Source of the DNA: Bacillota bacterium | GTDB lineage: Bacteria > Bacillota > Clostridia > Christensenellales > Borkfalkiaceae | Assembly: GCA_003343805.1 (NCBI GenBank) | Contig: QAKM01000030.1 | Location: 1-13,985, forward strand | DNA: 13,985 nt | Reading direction: 5' to 3' | Shown here: piece after piece, positions 1-7,733 of the stretch | Layout of the letters: the number at the start of each line of letters is the position of its first letter | Numbering within the stretch: the first letter of the stretch is position 1 | Program-made: the position numbers and the translations under genes | Notes under the pieces: generated by a model | Database searches by the model: none | Told to the model about the DNA's origin: nothing | The model's input: only the letters and a program-made list of their open reading frames with translations

Positions 1-1447
<1,447 letters not shown>

Positions 1448-1506
1448 GGCTCATTTTCAAAAAAAGAGCAATAAAATACAGATTTCTTTGCGCGTTTCGG
1501 TCATTG

Positions 1507-1528
1507 CGTGCAAAATCGCGTTTGCACG
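1507..1528. promoter_or_regulatory. Inverted repeat between divergent promoters, operator candidate
   Basis: CGTGCAAA and TTTGCACG form a perfect 8-bp inverted repeat around a 6-nt centre. It lies in the shared upstream region of nifJ and the ABC-F gene, 10 bp upstream of the putative -35 box of the ABC-F promoter and about 60 bp upstream of the nifJ -35 box. It has no T-tract and is not a terminator. Symmetry and position suit a dimeric repressor or activator, but I do not recognise the operator. Confidence 0.4.
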
Positions 1529-1538
1529 GCGCTTTCGG

Positions 1539-1567
1539 TTGTGTAATCTCGCCGCCTATGGTATAAT
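1539..1567 (+). promoter_or_regulatory. Promoter of the ABC-F gene, extended -10
   Basis: A perfect TATAAT (1562-1567) is preceded directly by TGG, giving an extended -10 element. The -35 position holds a weak TTGTGT (1539-1544) at 17 bp. Transcription would begin near 1574, about 22 nt before the ATG, so there is no room for the long antibiotic-sensing leader found at some resistance ABC-F genes. Confidence 0.75.
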
Positions 1568-1595
1568 GTGGAAAAATACGGGCAAGAGGTAGAAT

Positions 1596-3173
1596 ATGTT
1601 ACAGGTCACGGGCGTCAGCCTGCAATACGGCAGCAAAAAACTCTTCGAGGACGTCAACCTCAAATTCACGAACGGCAACTGCTACGGCATCATCGGTGCC
1701 AACGGCGCGGGCAAATCCACCTTTTTGAAGGTCCTCTCGGGCGAGATCGAACCCAACAAGGGCGAAGTGACGCTCGGCAAGAACGAGCGTATGTCCGTGC
1801 TCGCGCAGAATCAGAACAAATACGACTTCGAGACGGTGCTGCGCACGGTCATGCTGGGCCATAAGCGCCTCGTCGAAGTGATGGACGAAAAGGATGCCCT
1901 CTACGCGCACGCCGAGTTCACCGAAGAGGACGGCGTGCGGGCGGCGGAGCTCGAGAGCGAGTTTGCCGAGCTCGGCGGCTGGGAGGCGGAGAGCGAGGCG
2001 GAGACCCTCCTCAACGAGCTCGACATCCCCTCCGAATATCACTATCTGCAGATGGGCGAGCTGGACGCCAAGCAGAAGGTCAAGGTCCTTTTGGCGCAGG
2101 CGCTCTTCGGCAATCCCGACGTCCTGCTCCTGGACGAGCCCACCAACAACCTCGACTTAAAGACGGTGCGCTGGCTGGAGAACTACCTTCTCGACTTCGA
2201 GAACACCATCATCATCGTCTCGCACAACCGCCACTTCCTGAATAAGGTCTGCACGCACATCTGCGATGTGGACTACGGCAAGATCAACCTCTTCCTCGGC
2301 AACTACGATTTCTGGTATCAGACTTCCCAGCTCATGGCGCGCCAGCAGAAGGACGCCAACAAGAAGGCGGAACAGCGCGCCGCCGAACTCAAGGAGTTCA
2401 TCGCCCGCTTTGCGGCGAACGCGAGCAAGTCCCGCCAGGCGACGTCCCGCAAGAAGGAGCTCGAAAAGCTCACCATCTCCGACTTCAAGCCCTCTCTGCG
2501 CAAGTATCCCTTCATCGACTTTAAGTACGAGCGCGAGATCGGCAACGATATCCTCACCGTCGAGGGCCTCACCAAGAAGGGTTTCTTCGAGAACGTCTCC
2601 TTCACCGTGCAGAAGGGGGACAAGATCGGCATTTTGTGCGATAAGTCCACCTCGATCACCATGCTCTACGACATTCTGACGGGCAAGGAGGAGCCCGACG
2701 AAGGCACCGTCAAGTGGGGCAAGACCATCGCCTATTCCTACTTCCCGCAGAACAATTCCGAGTACTTCGACGGCTGTTCCTTGACGCTCGTGCAGTGGCT
2801 CTCGCAGTTCTCCAAGGACCACTACGAGGAGTACCTGCGCGGCTGGCTGGGGCGGATGCTCTTCTCGGGCGAGGAGGCGCTCAAGGAGGCGAAGGTGCTC
2901 TCGGGCGGCGAGAAGGTGCGCTGTATGCTCGCCAAGATGATGCTCGAGGGCGGCAACTTCCTCATCTTCGATGAGCCCACCAACCACCTCGACCTCGAGT
3001 CCATCACCTCGCTCAACAACGGGCTCACCGCCTTCAAGGGCTGTATGCTCCTGACGTCGCACGACCAGGAGCTCATGAACACCGTTTGTAACCGCATCAT
3101 CGTTCTGGACGGCACCAAGGTGTACGATAAGAGCATCACCTTCGACGAATACCTCGACAGCACCGAAAATTAA
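1596..3173 (+). CDS. ykpA: ABC-F family ATPase, YkpA/YbiT type
   Basis: This is a cytoplasmic tandem ABC ATPase without membrane domains; ABC-F proteins act on the ribosome E site. The 525 residues match the 530-540 of YbiT and YkpA, and the ANASKSRQATSRKK linker after NBD1 is characteristic. NBD1 has Walker A GANGAGKST (34-42, Lys40), Walker B LLLDEPTNNLD (Asp180, Glu181) and SHNRHF (His210), but its signature is degenerate (MGELDAKQK from 153). NBD2 has signature LSGGE (435-439), Walker B Asp459-Glu460 and SHD, but its Walker A is lost: the aligned segment has Cys348, Ser353 and Ile354 where Gly, Gly and Lys belong. One composite site (NBD1 Walker A plus NBD2 LSGGE) is therefore intact and the other is dead, as I recall also for Bacillus YkpA. 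The ATG sits 5 nt after an AAGAGGT box. It is monocistronic, with its own promoter and terminator. Precise role unproven; an antibiotic-resistance role is less likely for this subgroup. Confidence 0.93.
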   Translation: MLQVTGVSLQYGSKKLFEDVNLKFTNGNCYGIIGANGAGKSTFLKVLSGEIEPNKGEVTLGKNERMSVLAQNQNKYDFETVLRTVMLGHKRLVEVMDEKDALYAHAEFTEEDGVRAAELESEFAELGGWEAESEAETLLNELDIPSEYHYLQMGELDAKQKVKVLLAQALFGNPDVLLLDEPTNNLDLKTVRWLENYLLDFENTIIIVSHNRHFLNKVCTHICDVDYGKINLFLGNYDFWYQTSQLMARQQKDANKKAEQRAAELKEFIARFAANASKSRQATSRKKELEKLTISDFKPSLRKYPFIDFKYEREIGNDILTVEGLTKKGFFENVSFTVQKGDKIGILCDKSTSITMLYDILTGKEEPDEGTVKWGKTIAYSYFPQNNSEYFDGCSLTLVQWLSQFSKDHYEEYLRGWLGRMLFSGEEALKEAKVLSGGEKVRCMLAKMMLEGGNFLIFDEPTNHLDLESITSLNNGLTAFKGCMLLTSHDQELMNTVCNRIIVLDGTKVYDKSITFDEYLDSTEN

Positions 3174-3199
3174 CGTTTTTTCCGGCAGGAGCACATCTG

Positions 3200-3244
3200 C
3201 TCCCGCGCGGCGGCCCGTCCGGGCCGCCGCGCGGGAGTTTTTTT
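3200..3244 (+). terminator. Intrinsic terminator after the ABC-F gene
   Basis: A perfect 17-bp GC-rich stem (3200-3216 with 3221-3237), a 4-nt GTCC loop and seven T (3238-3244) form a very strong rho-independent terminator 26 nt after the stop codon. A small alternative hairpin (GGAGCA/TGCTCC, 3188-3203) overlaps the base of the stem, but is far weaker and unlikely to compete. Confidence 0.95.
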
Positions 3245-3310
3245 GCGCTCATTTTCGGGCCGCAAGGGGCGCGTTCGGGGGCAAAAATCGGGTTTCCCGC
3301 CAGGTTTCCC

Positions 3311-3373
3311 GACTTTTTTACAAAAATCGACGACTTTTGTAAAAAAATCAATGACTTTTTTACAAAAATAGCT
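3311..3373. repeat. Three tandem 21-bp A/T-tract repeats upstream of spo0A
   Basis: Units start at 3311, 3332 and 3353, each beginning GACTTTT and carrying a 12-bp core. Cores 1 and 3 read TTTTTTACAAAA (3314-3325, 3356-3367). Core 2 reads TTTTGTAAAAAA (3335-3346), the exact reverse complement, because of two base differences. The period is exactly 21 bp, two helical turns, so all three sites face the same side of the DNA. The last unit ends on the first base of the -35 box. An operator array, an UP-element-like activator of transcription, or intrinsic curvature are all possible. Confidence 0.85.
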
Positions 3374-3401
3374 TTACAGCGGCAAAAAGTTGAATTATAA
3401 T
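3373..3401 (+). promoter_or_regulatory. Sigma-A promoter of spo0A homologue
   Basis: TTTACA (3373-3378, 5 of 6) and a perfect TATAAT (3396-3401) are spaced by 17 bp. Transcription would start near 3408, about 24 nt before the ATG. I looked for a sigma-H type promoter (AGGANWT / GAAT), as used by Bacillus spo0A, and did not find a convincing one. Confidence 0.85.
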
Positions 3402-3431
3402 ACAAGTATCATTTCATTTCGGGAGCGGAAT

Positions 3432-4193
3432 ATGAAAGCGCAACGGGTTTTGATCCTGGAAAGCAACGAAGCATTTGCACAAGAACTGAAGGAATGTGTC
3501 CTCGCGCGCGAAGGCTATGAAGTCTGCGGCATGACGGGGAGCGGCGAAGAGGGCATCGCCCTTCTGAAGAGCGAAGATCCCGACATCGTGATCCTGAGCC
3601 TCTTTCTGAAGGGGTTCGATGGGTTCACGGTGATGGAGGAGGCCAAGCGGAGCGAGCGGAAGTGTGCGTTCATCGTCATGGGCAACTTTTCGGACGATAA
3701 GATCATCAACCGTGCCATTGCGCTCGGGGCCAGATACTATCTCATGAAGCCCGTCGATGCGTCCGTCGTGGCCGACCGGGCGGCGGAGGTCGCGGGGGAA
3801 CCGCTGCCCGTCCGGCGCGAGAGCCTCGAACGCCGCCGCGCCAACTCGCTGGACGAGCGTATCAGCAACATCTTCATCTCCATCGGCATCCCGCCCCACA
3901 TCAAGGGGTATGCGTATCTGCGCGAGGGCATCAAGATGGCCGTCGAGGATCCGCACGTCATCAACAATGTGACGAAGGGGCTGTATCCCGTCATCGGCGA
4001 GAAGTTCTCCACGACGGCGAGCAAGGTGGAGCGCGCCATCCGCCATGCCATCGAGGTCGCCTGGAACCGCGGCCGCATCGAGGCGGTCAATGCCATCTTC
4101 GGCGCGCGGGTGTACATCGGCACCGAGAAGCCGACCAACAGCGAGTTCATCGCGCTCGTTGCCGACAAGCTCATTCTCGAAAACATGGGCTGA
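3432..4193 (+). CDS. spo0A: Spo0A-family response regulator with degenerate receiver
   Basis: Spo0A is the master regulator of sporulation, normally switched on by phosphorylation of an aspartate in its receiver. This 253-residue protein aligns end to end with the 267-residue Bacillus protein. The C-terminal DNA-binding domain is highly conserved: IPPHIKGYAYLREGI near 153-167, TTASKVERAIRHAIEVAW near 204-221, KPTNSEFIALVADKL near the end. The receiver fold is retained (Lys106-Pro107, DGF at 63-65), but key residues are changed: Ser56 replaces the phospho-acceptor Asp56, Glu10-Ser11 replace acidic-pocket Asp10-Asp11, and Gly84 replaces the switch Thr. The linker is shorter than usual. The protein therefore probably cannot be phosphorylated conventionally. 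The ATG at 3432 follows GGGAG (3421-3425); a longer in-frame reading from 3390 would start upstream of the transcription start. The neighbours are not the usual spoIVB, so this may be a paralogue or a relocated gene. Confidence 0.92.
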   Translation: MKAQRVLILESNEAFAQELKECVLAREGYEVCGMTGSGEEGIALLKSEDPDIVILSLFLKGFDGFTVMEEAKRSERKCAFIVMGNFSDDKIINRAIALGARYYLMKPVDASVVADRAAEVAGEPLPVRRESLERRRANSLDERISNIFISIGIPPHIKGYAYLREGIKMAVEDPHVINNVTKGLYPVIGEKFSTTASKVERAIRHAIEVAWNRGRIEAVNAIFGARVYIGTEKPTNSEFIALVADKLILENMG

Positions 4194-4241
4194 ACGTTTT
4201 ATCAGCGGGGAGTCGCCTTTCGTGCGGCGGAAAATGCTTTC

Positions 4242-4267
4242 GGGCCGTCCTTCGGGGCGGCTCTTTT
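4242..4267 (+). terminator. Intrinsic terminator after spo0A homologue
   Basis: A 9-bp stem with two G-T wobbles (4242-4250 with 4255-4263) closes on a TTCG tetraloop and is followed by four T (4264-4267). The stable UUCG loop compensates for the short T run. It separates spo0A from trmL, which has its own promoter. Confidence 0.75.
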
Positions 4268-4326
4268 GCGTGCCGGGCGCAGGGGAGGGCCGCTTCCCTG
4301 TGAAAAAAAATTTCATACGTAAGCAC

Positions 4327-4355
4327 TTGCCAACCGCAGGCGGATGTTGTACAAT
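4327..4355 (+). promoter_or_regulatory. Sigma-A promoter of trmL
   Basis: TTGCCA (4327-4332) and TACAAT (4350-4355), each 5 of 6 matches, are separated by 17 bp. The start would be near 4362, about 31 nt before the trmL ATG. Confidence 0.8.
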
Positions 4356-4392
4356 AGGGGTAGCAGAAAAACCGTATCAGGGGGCAGAGCCC

Positions 4393-4887
4393 ATGTTTCA
4401 TGTCGTGCTCGTCGAGCCGGAGATCCCGCAGAACGCGGGCAACATCGCGCGCACCTGCGCCGCCACGGGGTGTGTTTTGCACCTCGTCAAGCCGCTCGGT
4501 TTTGAGATCTCCGATAAATATTTGAAGCGGGCGGGGCTCGATTATTGGCACCTCGTCCGCGTCGTGCTGCACGAGAGCGTGGAGGAAGCACTCTCGGGCG
4601 TTCCCGAAGAAAAACTGCACTTCTTCACGACGAAGTCGTCCCGCATCTATTCGGAGGCGAGCTACCGCGAAGGGGACTATCTCGTGTTCGGCAAGGAGAC
4701 GAAGGGCCTGCCCGATGCGCTGCTCCTCGCCCATCCGGCGGCGTGCGTGCGCATCCCCATGCGGGAGGAGGCGCGTTCGCTCAACCTGAGCAATTCGGCG
4801 GCGATCGCCGTGTATGAGGGGCTTCGGCAGAACGGGTTTCCCCTGCTCGCGACGGCGGATGCGGAGCACCGCCTCGACCTTTCATGA
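4393..4887 (+). CDS. trmL: tRNA (cytidine/uridine-34-2'-O)-methyltransferase, SPOUT family
   Basis: TrmL uses S-adenosylmethionine to 2'-O-methylate the wobble nucleotide of leucine tRNAs (CAA and UAA anticodons in E. coli). The 164 residues are close to the 155-160 of the family and correspond to a single SPOUT (trefoil-knot) domain with no extra RNA-binding domain. All signatures are visible: EPEIPQNAGNIARTCAATG (8-26), YLVFGKETKGLP (97-108) and IPMREEARSLNLSNSAAI (121-138), the last forming the AdoMet-binding knot. The ATG at 4393 follows an AGGGGG box about 8 nt upstream and fits the family start MFHVVLVEPEIPQN; the same frame is open far upstream into the spo0A region, but that part is not conserved. 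Its stop shares ATGA with the next gene, implying co-transcription and translational coupling. Confidence 0.95.
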   Translation: MFHVVLVEPEIPQNAGNIARTCAATGCVLHLVKPLGFEISDKYLKRAGLDYWHLVRVVLHESVEEALSGVPEEKLHFFTTKSSRIYSEASYREGDYLVFGKETKGLPDALLLAHPAACVRIPMREEARSLNLSNSAAIAVYEGLRQNGFPLLATADAEHRLDLS

Positions 4888-5591
4888 GCGTTCCCGCAAA
4901 GCGGGGCGCGGGGTTGAGGGGGCTGGCCGTCGGCGTGCTGCTCCTCGTGCTTGCGGCGGCCGCCGTCTTTGTGCTTTTGCCCCGGCCCGAGGCGGCGGGG
5001 GAGGCGCAGCGCTTTCCCTGCCTCTGGGAGGACGGGACCGAGCGCGAAGTGACGCTCTCTTCCGCGGTCTCCTGTCTTGCGGGCGTGTCGCAGGAGGGCG
5101 TCCTGCTCGAACGGGAGGGGAGCACGGGCATGGTACCCGCCTCCGAAACATTGAGAACGGTCGTCTCCGTGCTGGAGGGCGGCACGCTTTTGGAGCTCCT
5201 GACGCTGGACGGGAGCGGGCTCACTTCTCTCGAGGCCTATGCCGTGGAAGAATTTTACGGCGACCGGGCATACTATGACGGCGAGCCCTTTGCATGGGAC
5301 GGCACCCGCGTATGGCGCACGGAGGAGACGGAATTTTCCGAAGTCGTGCTGCTTCAAGGCGGTTTTTCGGGAAATTTCCTCTTTTCGTCCGGCGCGCGCA
5401 CCCTGTGGCTGTGCGCGGAGGGCGAAGTGGAAGAAAACGAGCTTACAGAGAGCGCGCTCACCCGTGTCATCGCCCAAGCGCCCTACTTTTTCCGCGACGG
5501 CGCGCTGTGGGAGGAACGGTACGGCGTCGAGCGCTTTGTGGCGCAGCTCCCGCCAGGCTGTACGTTTGAAGAAGTAGCCGCTTCCGAATAA
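4884..5591 (+). CDS. Membrane-anchored hypothetical protein
   Basis: I do not recognise this 235-residue protein. A short basic N-terminus (Lys6, Arg7, Arg12) is followed by one hydrophobic helix, about residues 13-32, rich in Leu, Ala and Val, then by an acidic, probably extracytoplasmic domain rich in Glu and aromatic residues. It looks like an uncleaved signal anchor with positive-inside topology; I see no lipobox and no sorting motif. The middle contains beta-type aromatic stretches (EEFYGDRAYYDGEPFAWDG). There is no catalytic motif that I can identify. Its ATG overlaps the trmL stop by 4 bp and no ribosome binding site stands at a normal distance, so translation is probably coupled to trmL. 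Codon use and GC content look like the neighbours. The overlap and uninterrupted length make it a real gene; its function is unknown. Confidence 0.75.
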   Translation: MSVPAKRGAGLRGLAVGVLLLVLAAAAVFVLLPRPEAAGEAQRFPCLWEDGTEREVTLSSAVSCLAGVSQEGVLLEREGSTGMVPASETLRTVVSVLEGGTLLELLTLDGSGLTSLEAYAVEEFYGDRAYYDGEPFAWDGTRVWRTEETEFSEVVLLQGGFSGNFLFSSGARTLWLCAEGEVEENELTESALTRVIAQAPYFFRDGALWEERYGVERFVAQLPPGCTFEEVAASE

Positions 5592-5673
5592 ACTTCCGCG
5601 AGGAGGGGTTCCCTCCGCTGCTTAAAAGCTCCGCAAAACGGGTATCAGATACAGAAACGGACAAGAAATTCAA

Positions 5674-7254
5674 ATGAAGAGAAGACTGCGCATTTTACTC
5701 AGCCGCTTTACGTTGGTGGCACTCACGATCATCGCCCTGTTCCTTGCAGGGTTTTTGGTCGTGGCGGGCGCGTTCTATCTTTTAAAACTCATCTTGGAGG
5801 CGGTCTTTGCGAGCGGGGCGGAGTGGGTCGACCTCATCTTCCGCGCCGTGGGGTGGATCGTCGTCGTGGCGACGGCCATCCACATCATCAACCGCAACAT
5901 GATGCCCGAGGCAAAGGTCCTGTGGCTGTTGTGCATCGTTGCGTTCAATGCCTTCGGCGTCGCCATCTACGCCGTCTTTTCCTACAACCGCCCCTCGCGC
6001 CGGCAGCGGAAGAAGTTCCTCGTCCTCAAGGAGGAGGCGCATAAATTCACCCGCCCGATGCTCTCGGAGGGGGATCTCAAGGCGGAGATGGGCCGTTGGG
6101 CGGGAGTATCGCGCGCGCTCTCCGTCAAGAACGGGCACGCCGTCGTCTATCGCCATACGCAGACGAAGTACTTCCCGACGGGCGAAGATTTTTTCCGCCA
6201 CTTCCTCTTCGATCTGCAGCGCGCAAAGAAGTACATCTTTCTCGAATACTTCATCATCGAATACGGCGTCATGTGGGGGGCGGTCCTCGATGTCCTCAAA
6301 GCCAAGGCGGCGGAGGGCGTCGAGGTGCGCGTCCTCTACGACGACATCGGCAGCATGGGCTATGTGCGCGCGGGGTACTATAAGTATCTGCGCAGACAGG
6401 GCATCAAGTGCTATAAATTCAACCCCTTCGTGCCCGTCGTCTCCAACTTCCACAACAACCGCGATCACCGCAAGATCGCCGTCATCGACGGGAAGGTCGC
6501 CTACACGGGCGGCATCAACCTCGCCGACGAGTACATCAACGTCAAACAGCCCTACGGCAACTGGAAGGATACGGCGGTGCGCCTCGAGGGCGAGGGCGCC
6601 AAGAGCCTCTTATTCATGTTCCTGCGCTTCTGGGACCTGTGCAGCGGCGAGACGGAGGACTTTTCGAGGTTTCTCCCCGAAGAGAGCGCCTTGCCCGCGG
6701 GCGAGGGGCTCGTACAGCCCTACAGCGACGGCCCCTTCCCCCTCTACGGGCGGCATCTGGGCGAGGATCTCTACATCAACATCTTAAGCGTCGCCGAAAA
6801 GTATGTGTGGATCATGACACCCTATCTCATCCTGGACTACCGGATGCGCGAGGCGCTCGTGTCGGCGGCGGCGCGCGGGGTGGACGTGCGCATCGTCGTG
6901 CCCCACATCCCCGACAAAAAGACGGCGTTTGCGCTCACGCGCTCCAACTACATGGCGCTCATCAAGGGCGGCGTGAAGATCTATGAATATACGCCCGGCT
7001 TTGTCCACGCCAAGAGCTTTCTCTCTGACGACGAGGTGAGCGTGGTGGGGACGATCAATCTCGATTACCGCTCGCTGATGCACCACTATGAGAACGCCGT
7101 CCTGATGTACCGCACGGCAGCCAATGCGGAGCTCAAGGCGGACTACGAGGCGACCTTCAAAAAGTGCGCCCTGCAGACGGAAGAGGATGCGAAAAAGAGC
7201 GTCGTGTGGCGGGGGATGTGTGAGATATTGAAAGCCTTCGCTCCTCTATTCTGA
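5674..7254 (+). CDS. cls: Cardiolipin synthase, phospholipase D superfamily
   Basis: The enzyme condenses two phosphatidylglycerol molecules into cardiolipin and glycerol at the inner membrane. The N-terminus has three hydrophobic segments (about 10-38, 52-72 and 81-103), the last two in the PLD-nuclease N-terminal domain pattern of Cls proteins. Two HKD catalytic motifs follow: HRKIAVID (His265, Lys267, Asp272), continuing into GGINLADEY, and HAKSFLSD (His445, Lys447, Asp452), continuing into GTINLDYRS. The paired HKDs and the 526-residue length are typical of bacterial cardiolipin synthases (about 480-510), with a slightly longer N-terminus here. The ATG at 5674 has only a weak purine-rich sequence upstream, and I found no clear promoter in the 82-nt gap after the previous gene, so it may be read from the trmL promoter. 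A small stem (5602-5607 with 5611-5616) lies in that gap without a T-tract. Confidence 0.93.
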   Translation: MKRRLRILLSRFTLVALTIIALFLAGFLVVAGAFYLLKLILEAVFASGAEWVDLIFRAVGWIVVVATAIHIINRNMMPEAKVLWLLCIVAFNAFGVAIYAVFSYNRPSRRQRKKFLVLKEEAHKFTRPMLSEGDLKAEMGRWAGVSRALSVKNGHAVVYRHTQTKYFPTGEDFFRHFLFDLQRAKKYIFLEYFIIEYGVMWGAVLDVLKAKAAEGVEVRVLYDDIGSMGYVRAGYYKYLRRQGIKCYKFNPFVPVVSNFHNNRDHRKIAVIDGKVAYTGGINLADEYINVKQPYGNWKDTAVRLEGEGAKSLLFMFLRFWDLCSGETEDFSRFLPEESALPAGEGLVQPYSDGPFPLYGRHLGEDLYINILSVAEKYVWIMTPYLILDYRMREALVSAAARGVDVRIVVPHIPDKKTAFALTRSNYMALIKGGVKIYEYTPGFVHAKSFLSDDEVSVVGTINLDYRSLMHHYENAVLMYRTAANAELKADYEATFKKCALQTEEDAKKSVVWRGMCEILKAFAPLF

Positions 7255-7262
7255 GCCGCGGA

Positions 7263-7408
7263 GGATCTGCGTCGCATCTCTTTGTCGCGCTTGCGTTTTT
7301 TTTCGGTCACTTACCTCTCTGTAAGCTCCCTTCAAAAAATCCGCGCGCTCCTCGACCTGCTCGCATCTTCTCCGCGGCTTGCCGCAAAGGATCTGCGTTG
7401 CATCTCTT
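7263..7408. repeat. Dispersed intergenic repeat, copy 1, with flanking 20-bp direct repeats
   Basis: An 86-bp core (7283-7368) aligns with 11809-11894 with one indel. The best conserved blocks are TCGGTCACTTAC (7303-7314) and TGTAAGCTCCCTTC (7320-7333), which enclose an inverted repeat CTTAC/GTAAG with a 6-nt loop. The core is bounded by two 20-bp direct repeats, 7263-7282 and 7389-7408, identical at 19 positions and beginning GGATCTGCGT; a partial third copy (CTGCTCGCATCT) sits at 7357-7368. A 10-bp inverted repeat, AGCCGCGGAG (7254-7263) with CTCCGCGGCT (7370-7379), also frames the core. It fills the gap between cls and the 86-codon gene and has no convincing coding potential of its own. 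Confidence 0.75.
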
Positions 7409-7440
7409 CGCGGTGGGTCTGAAAAAAACCAAAGGAGAAC

Positions 7441-7701
7441 ATGATGATCCATTCCTTGGCGGGCGGGGTGCTCGCGGACGGAGAAATTTATACCTTTGCC
7501 AAAGTCCGGACGGGGGAGGCGGCTATGTGGTACCTCGTGCCCGAGCTCGTCTTTGTGAAGGAGGGCGACAGGGTGCTCGTACCCGAAGGGCATCTCACGC
7601 GCGAGGGCGTCGTGGAAAAGCTCGAGCGCTGTACCCGACAGACGGCGCCCGTTCCCGTGAGCCGCGCCAAAGAGATCGTCGGGCTCGCGCAAAACAGTTG
7701 A
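7441..7701 (+). CDS. Small hypothetical protein resembling PriA N-terminal domain
   Basis: This 86-residue cytoplasmic protein lacks signal or membrane segments. The stretch from about residue 17 (YTFAKVRTG..MWYLVPELVFVKEGDRVLVPEG..TREGVVEKLERCTRQTAPVP) resembles the beta-rich 3'-DNA-end-binding N-terminal domain of the primosomal helicase PriA, where a strand is followed by Y.VPE, G.RV.VP and G.V. No helicase part follows, so it is a stand-alone domain; whether it binds DNA is unproven. Two adjacent Met codons occur: AAAGGAG ends 3 nt before the first (7441) and 6 nt before the second (7444), so the second is the better start. The stop codon overlaps the -35 box of the mntP promoter. The gene is probably real, given the strong ribosome binding site and the protein-like sequence. 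Confidence 0.7.
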   Translation: MMIHSLAGGVLADGEIYTFAKVRTGEAAMWYLVPELVFVKEGDRVLVPEGHLTREGVVEKLERCTRQTAPVPVSRAKEIVGLAQNS

Positions 7702-7727
7702 CAACCCGCCGCCCTCCGTGCTATCAT
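7698..7727 (+). promoter_or_regulatory. Sigma-A promoter of the mntP riboswitch unit
   Basis: A perfect TTGACA (7698-7703) and TATCAT (7722-7727, 5 of 6) are separated by 18 bp. The -35 box contains the TGA stop codon of the upstream gene. Transcription would begin about 7733-7735, directly at the first paired base of the riboswitch. Confidence 0.85.
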
Positions 7728-7733
7728 GGGGAG

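Noticed and set aside
3188..3203. Attenuator-like alternative hairpin before the ABC-F terminator
   Set aside because: Six base pairs overlapping the foot of a 17-bp GC stem downstream of the stop codon cannot plausibly compete or regulate.
3373..3401. Sigma-H promoter for spo0A, as in Bacillus
   Set aside because: A GAAT is present near -10, but no AGGA-type -35 box stands at the right distance; the sigma-A match (TTTACA, 17 bp, TATAAT) explains the region better.
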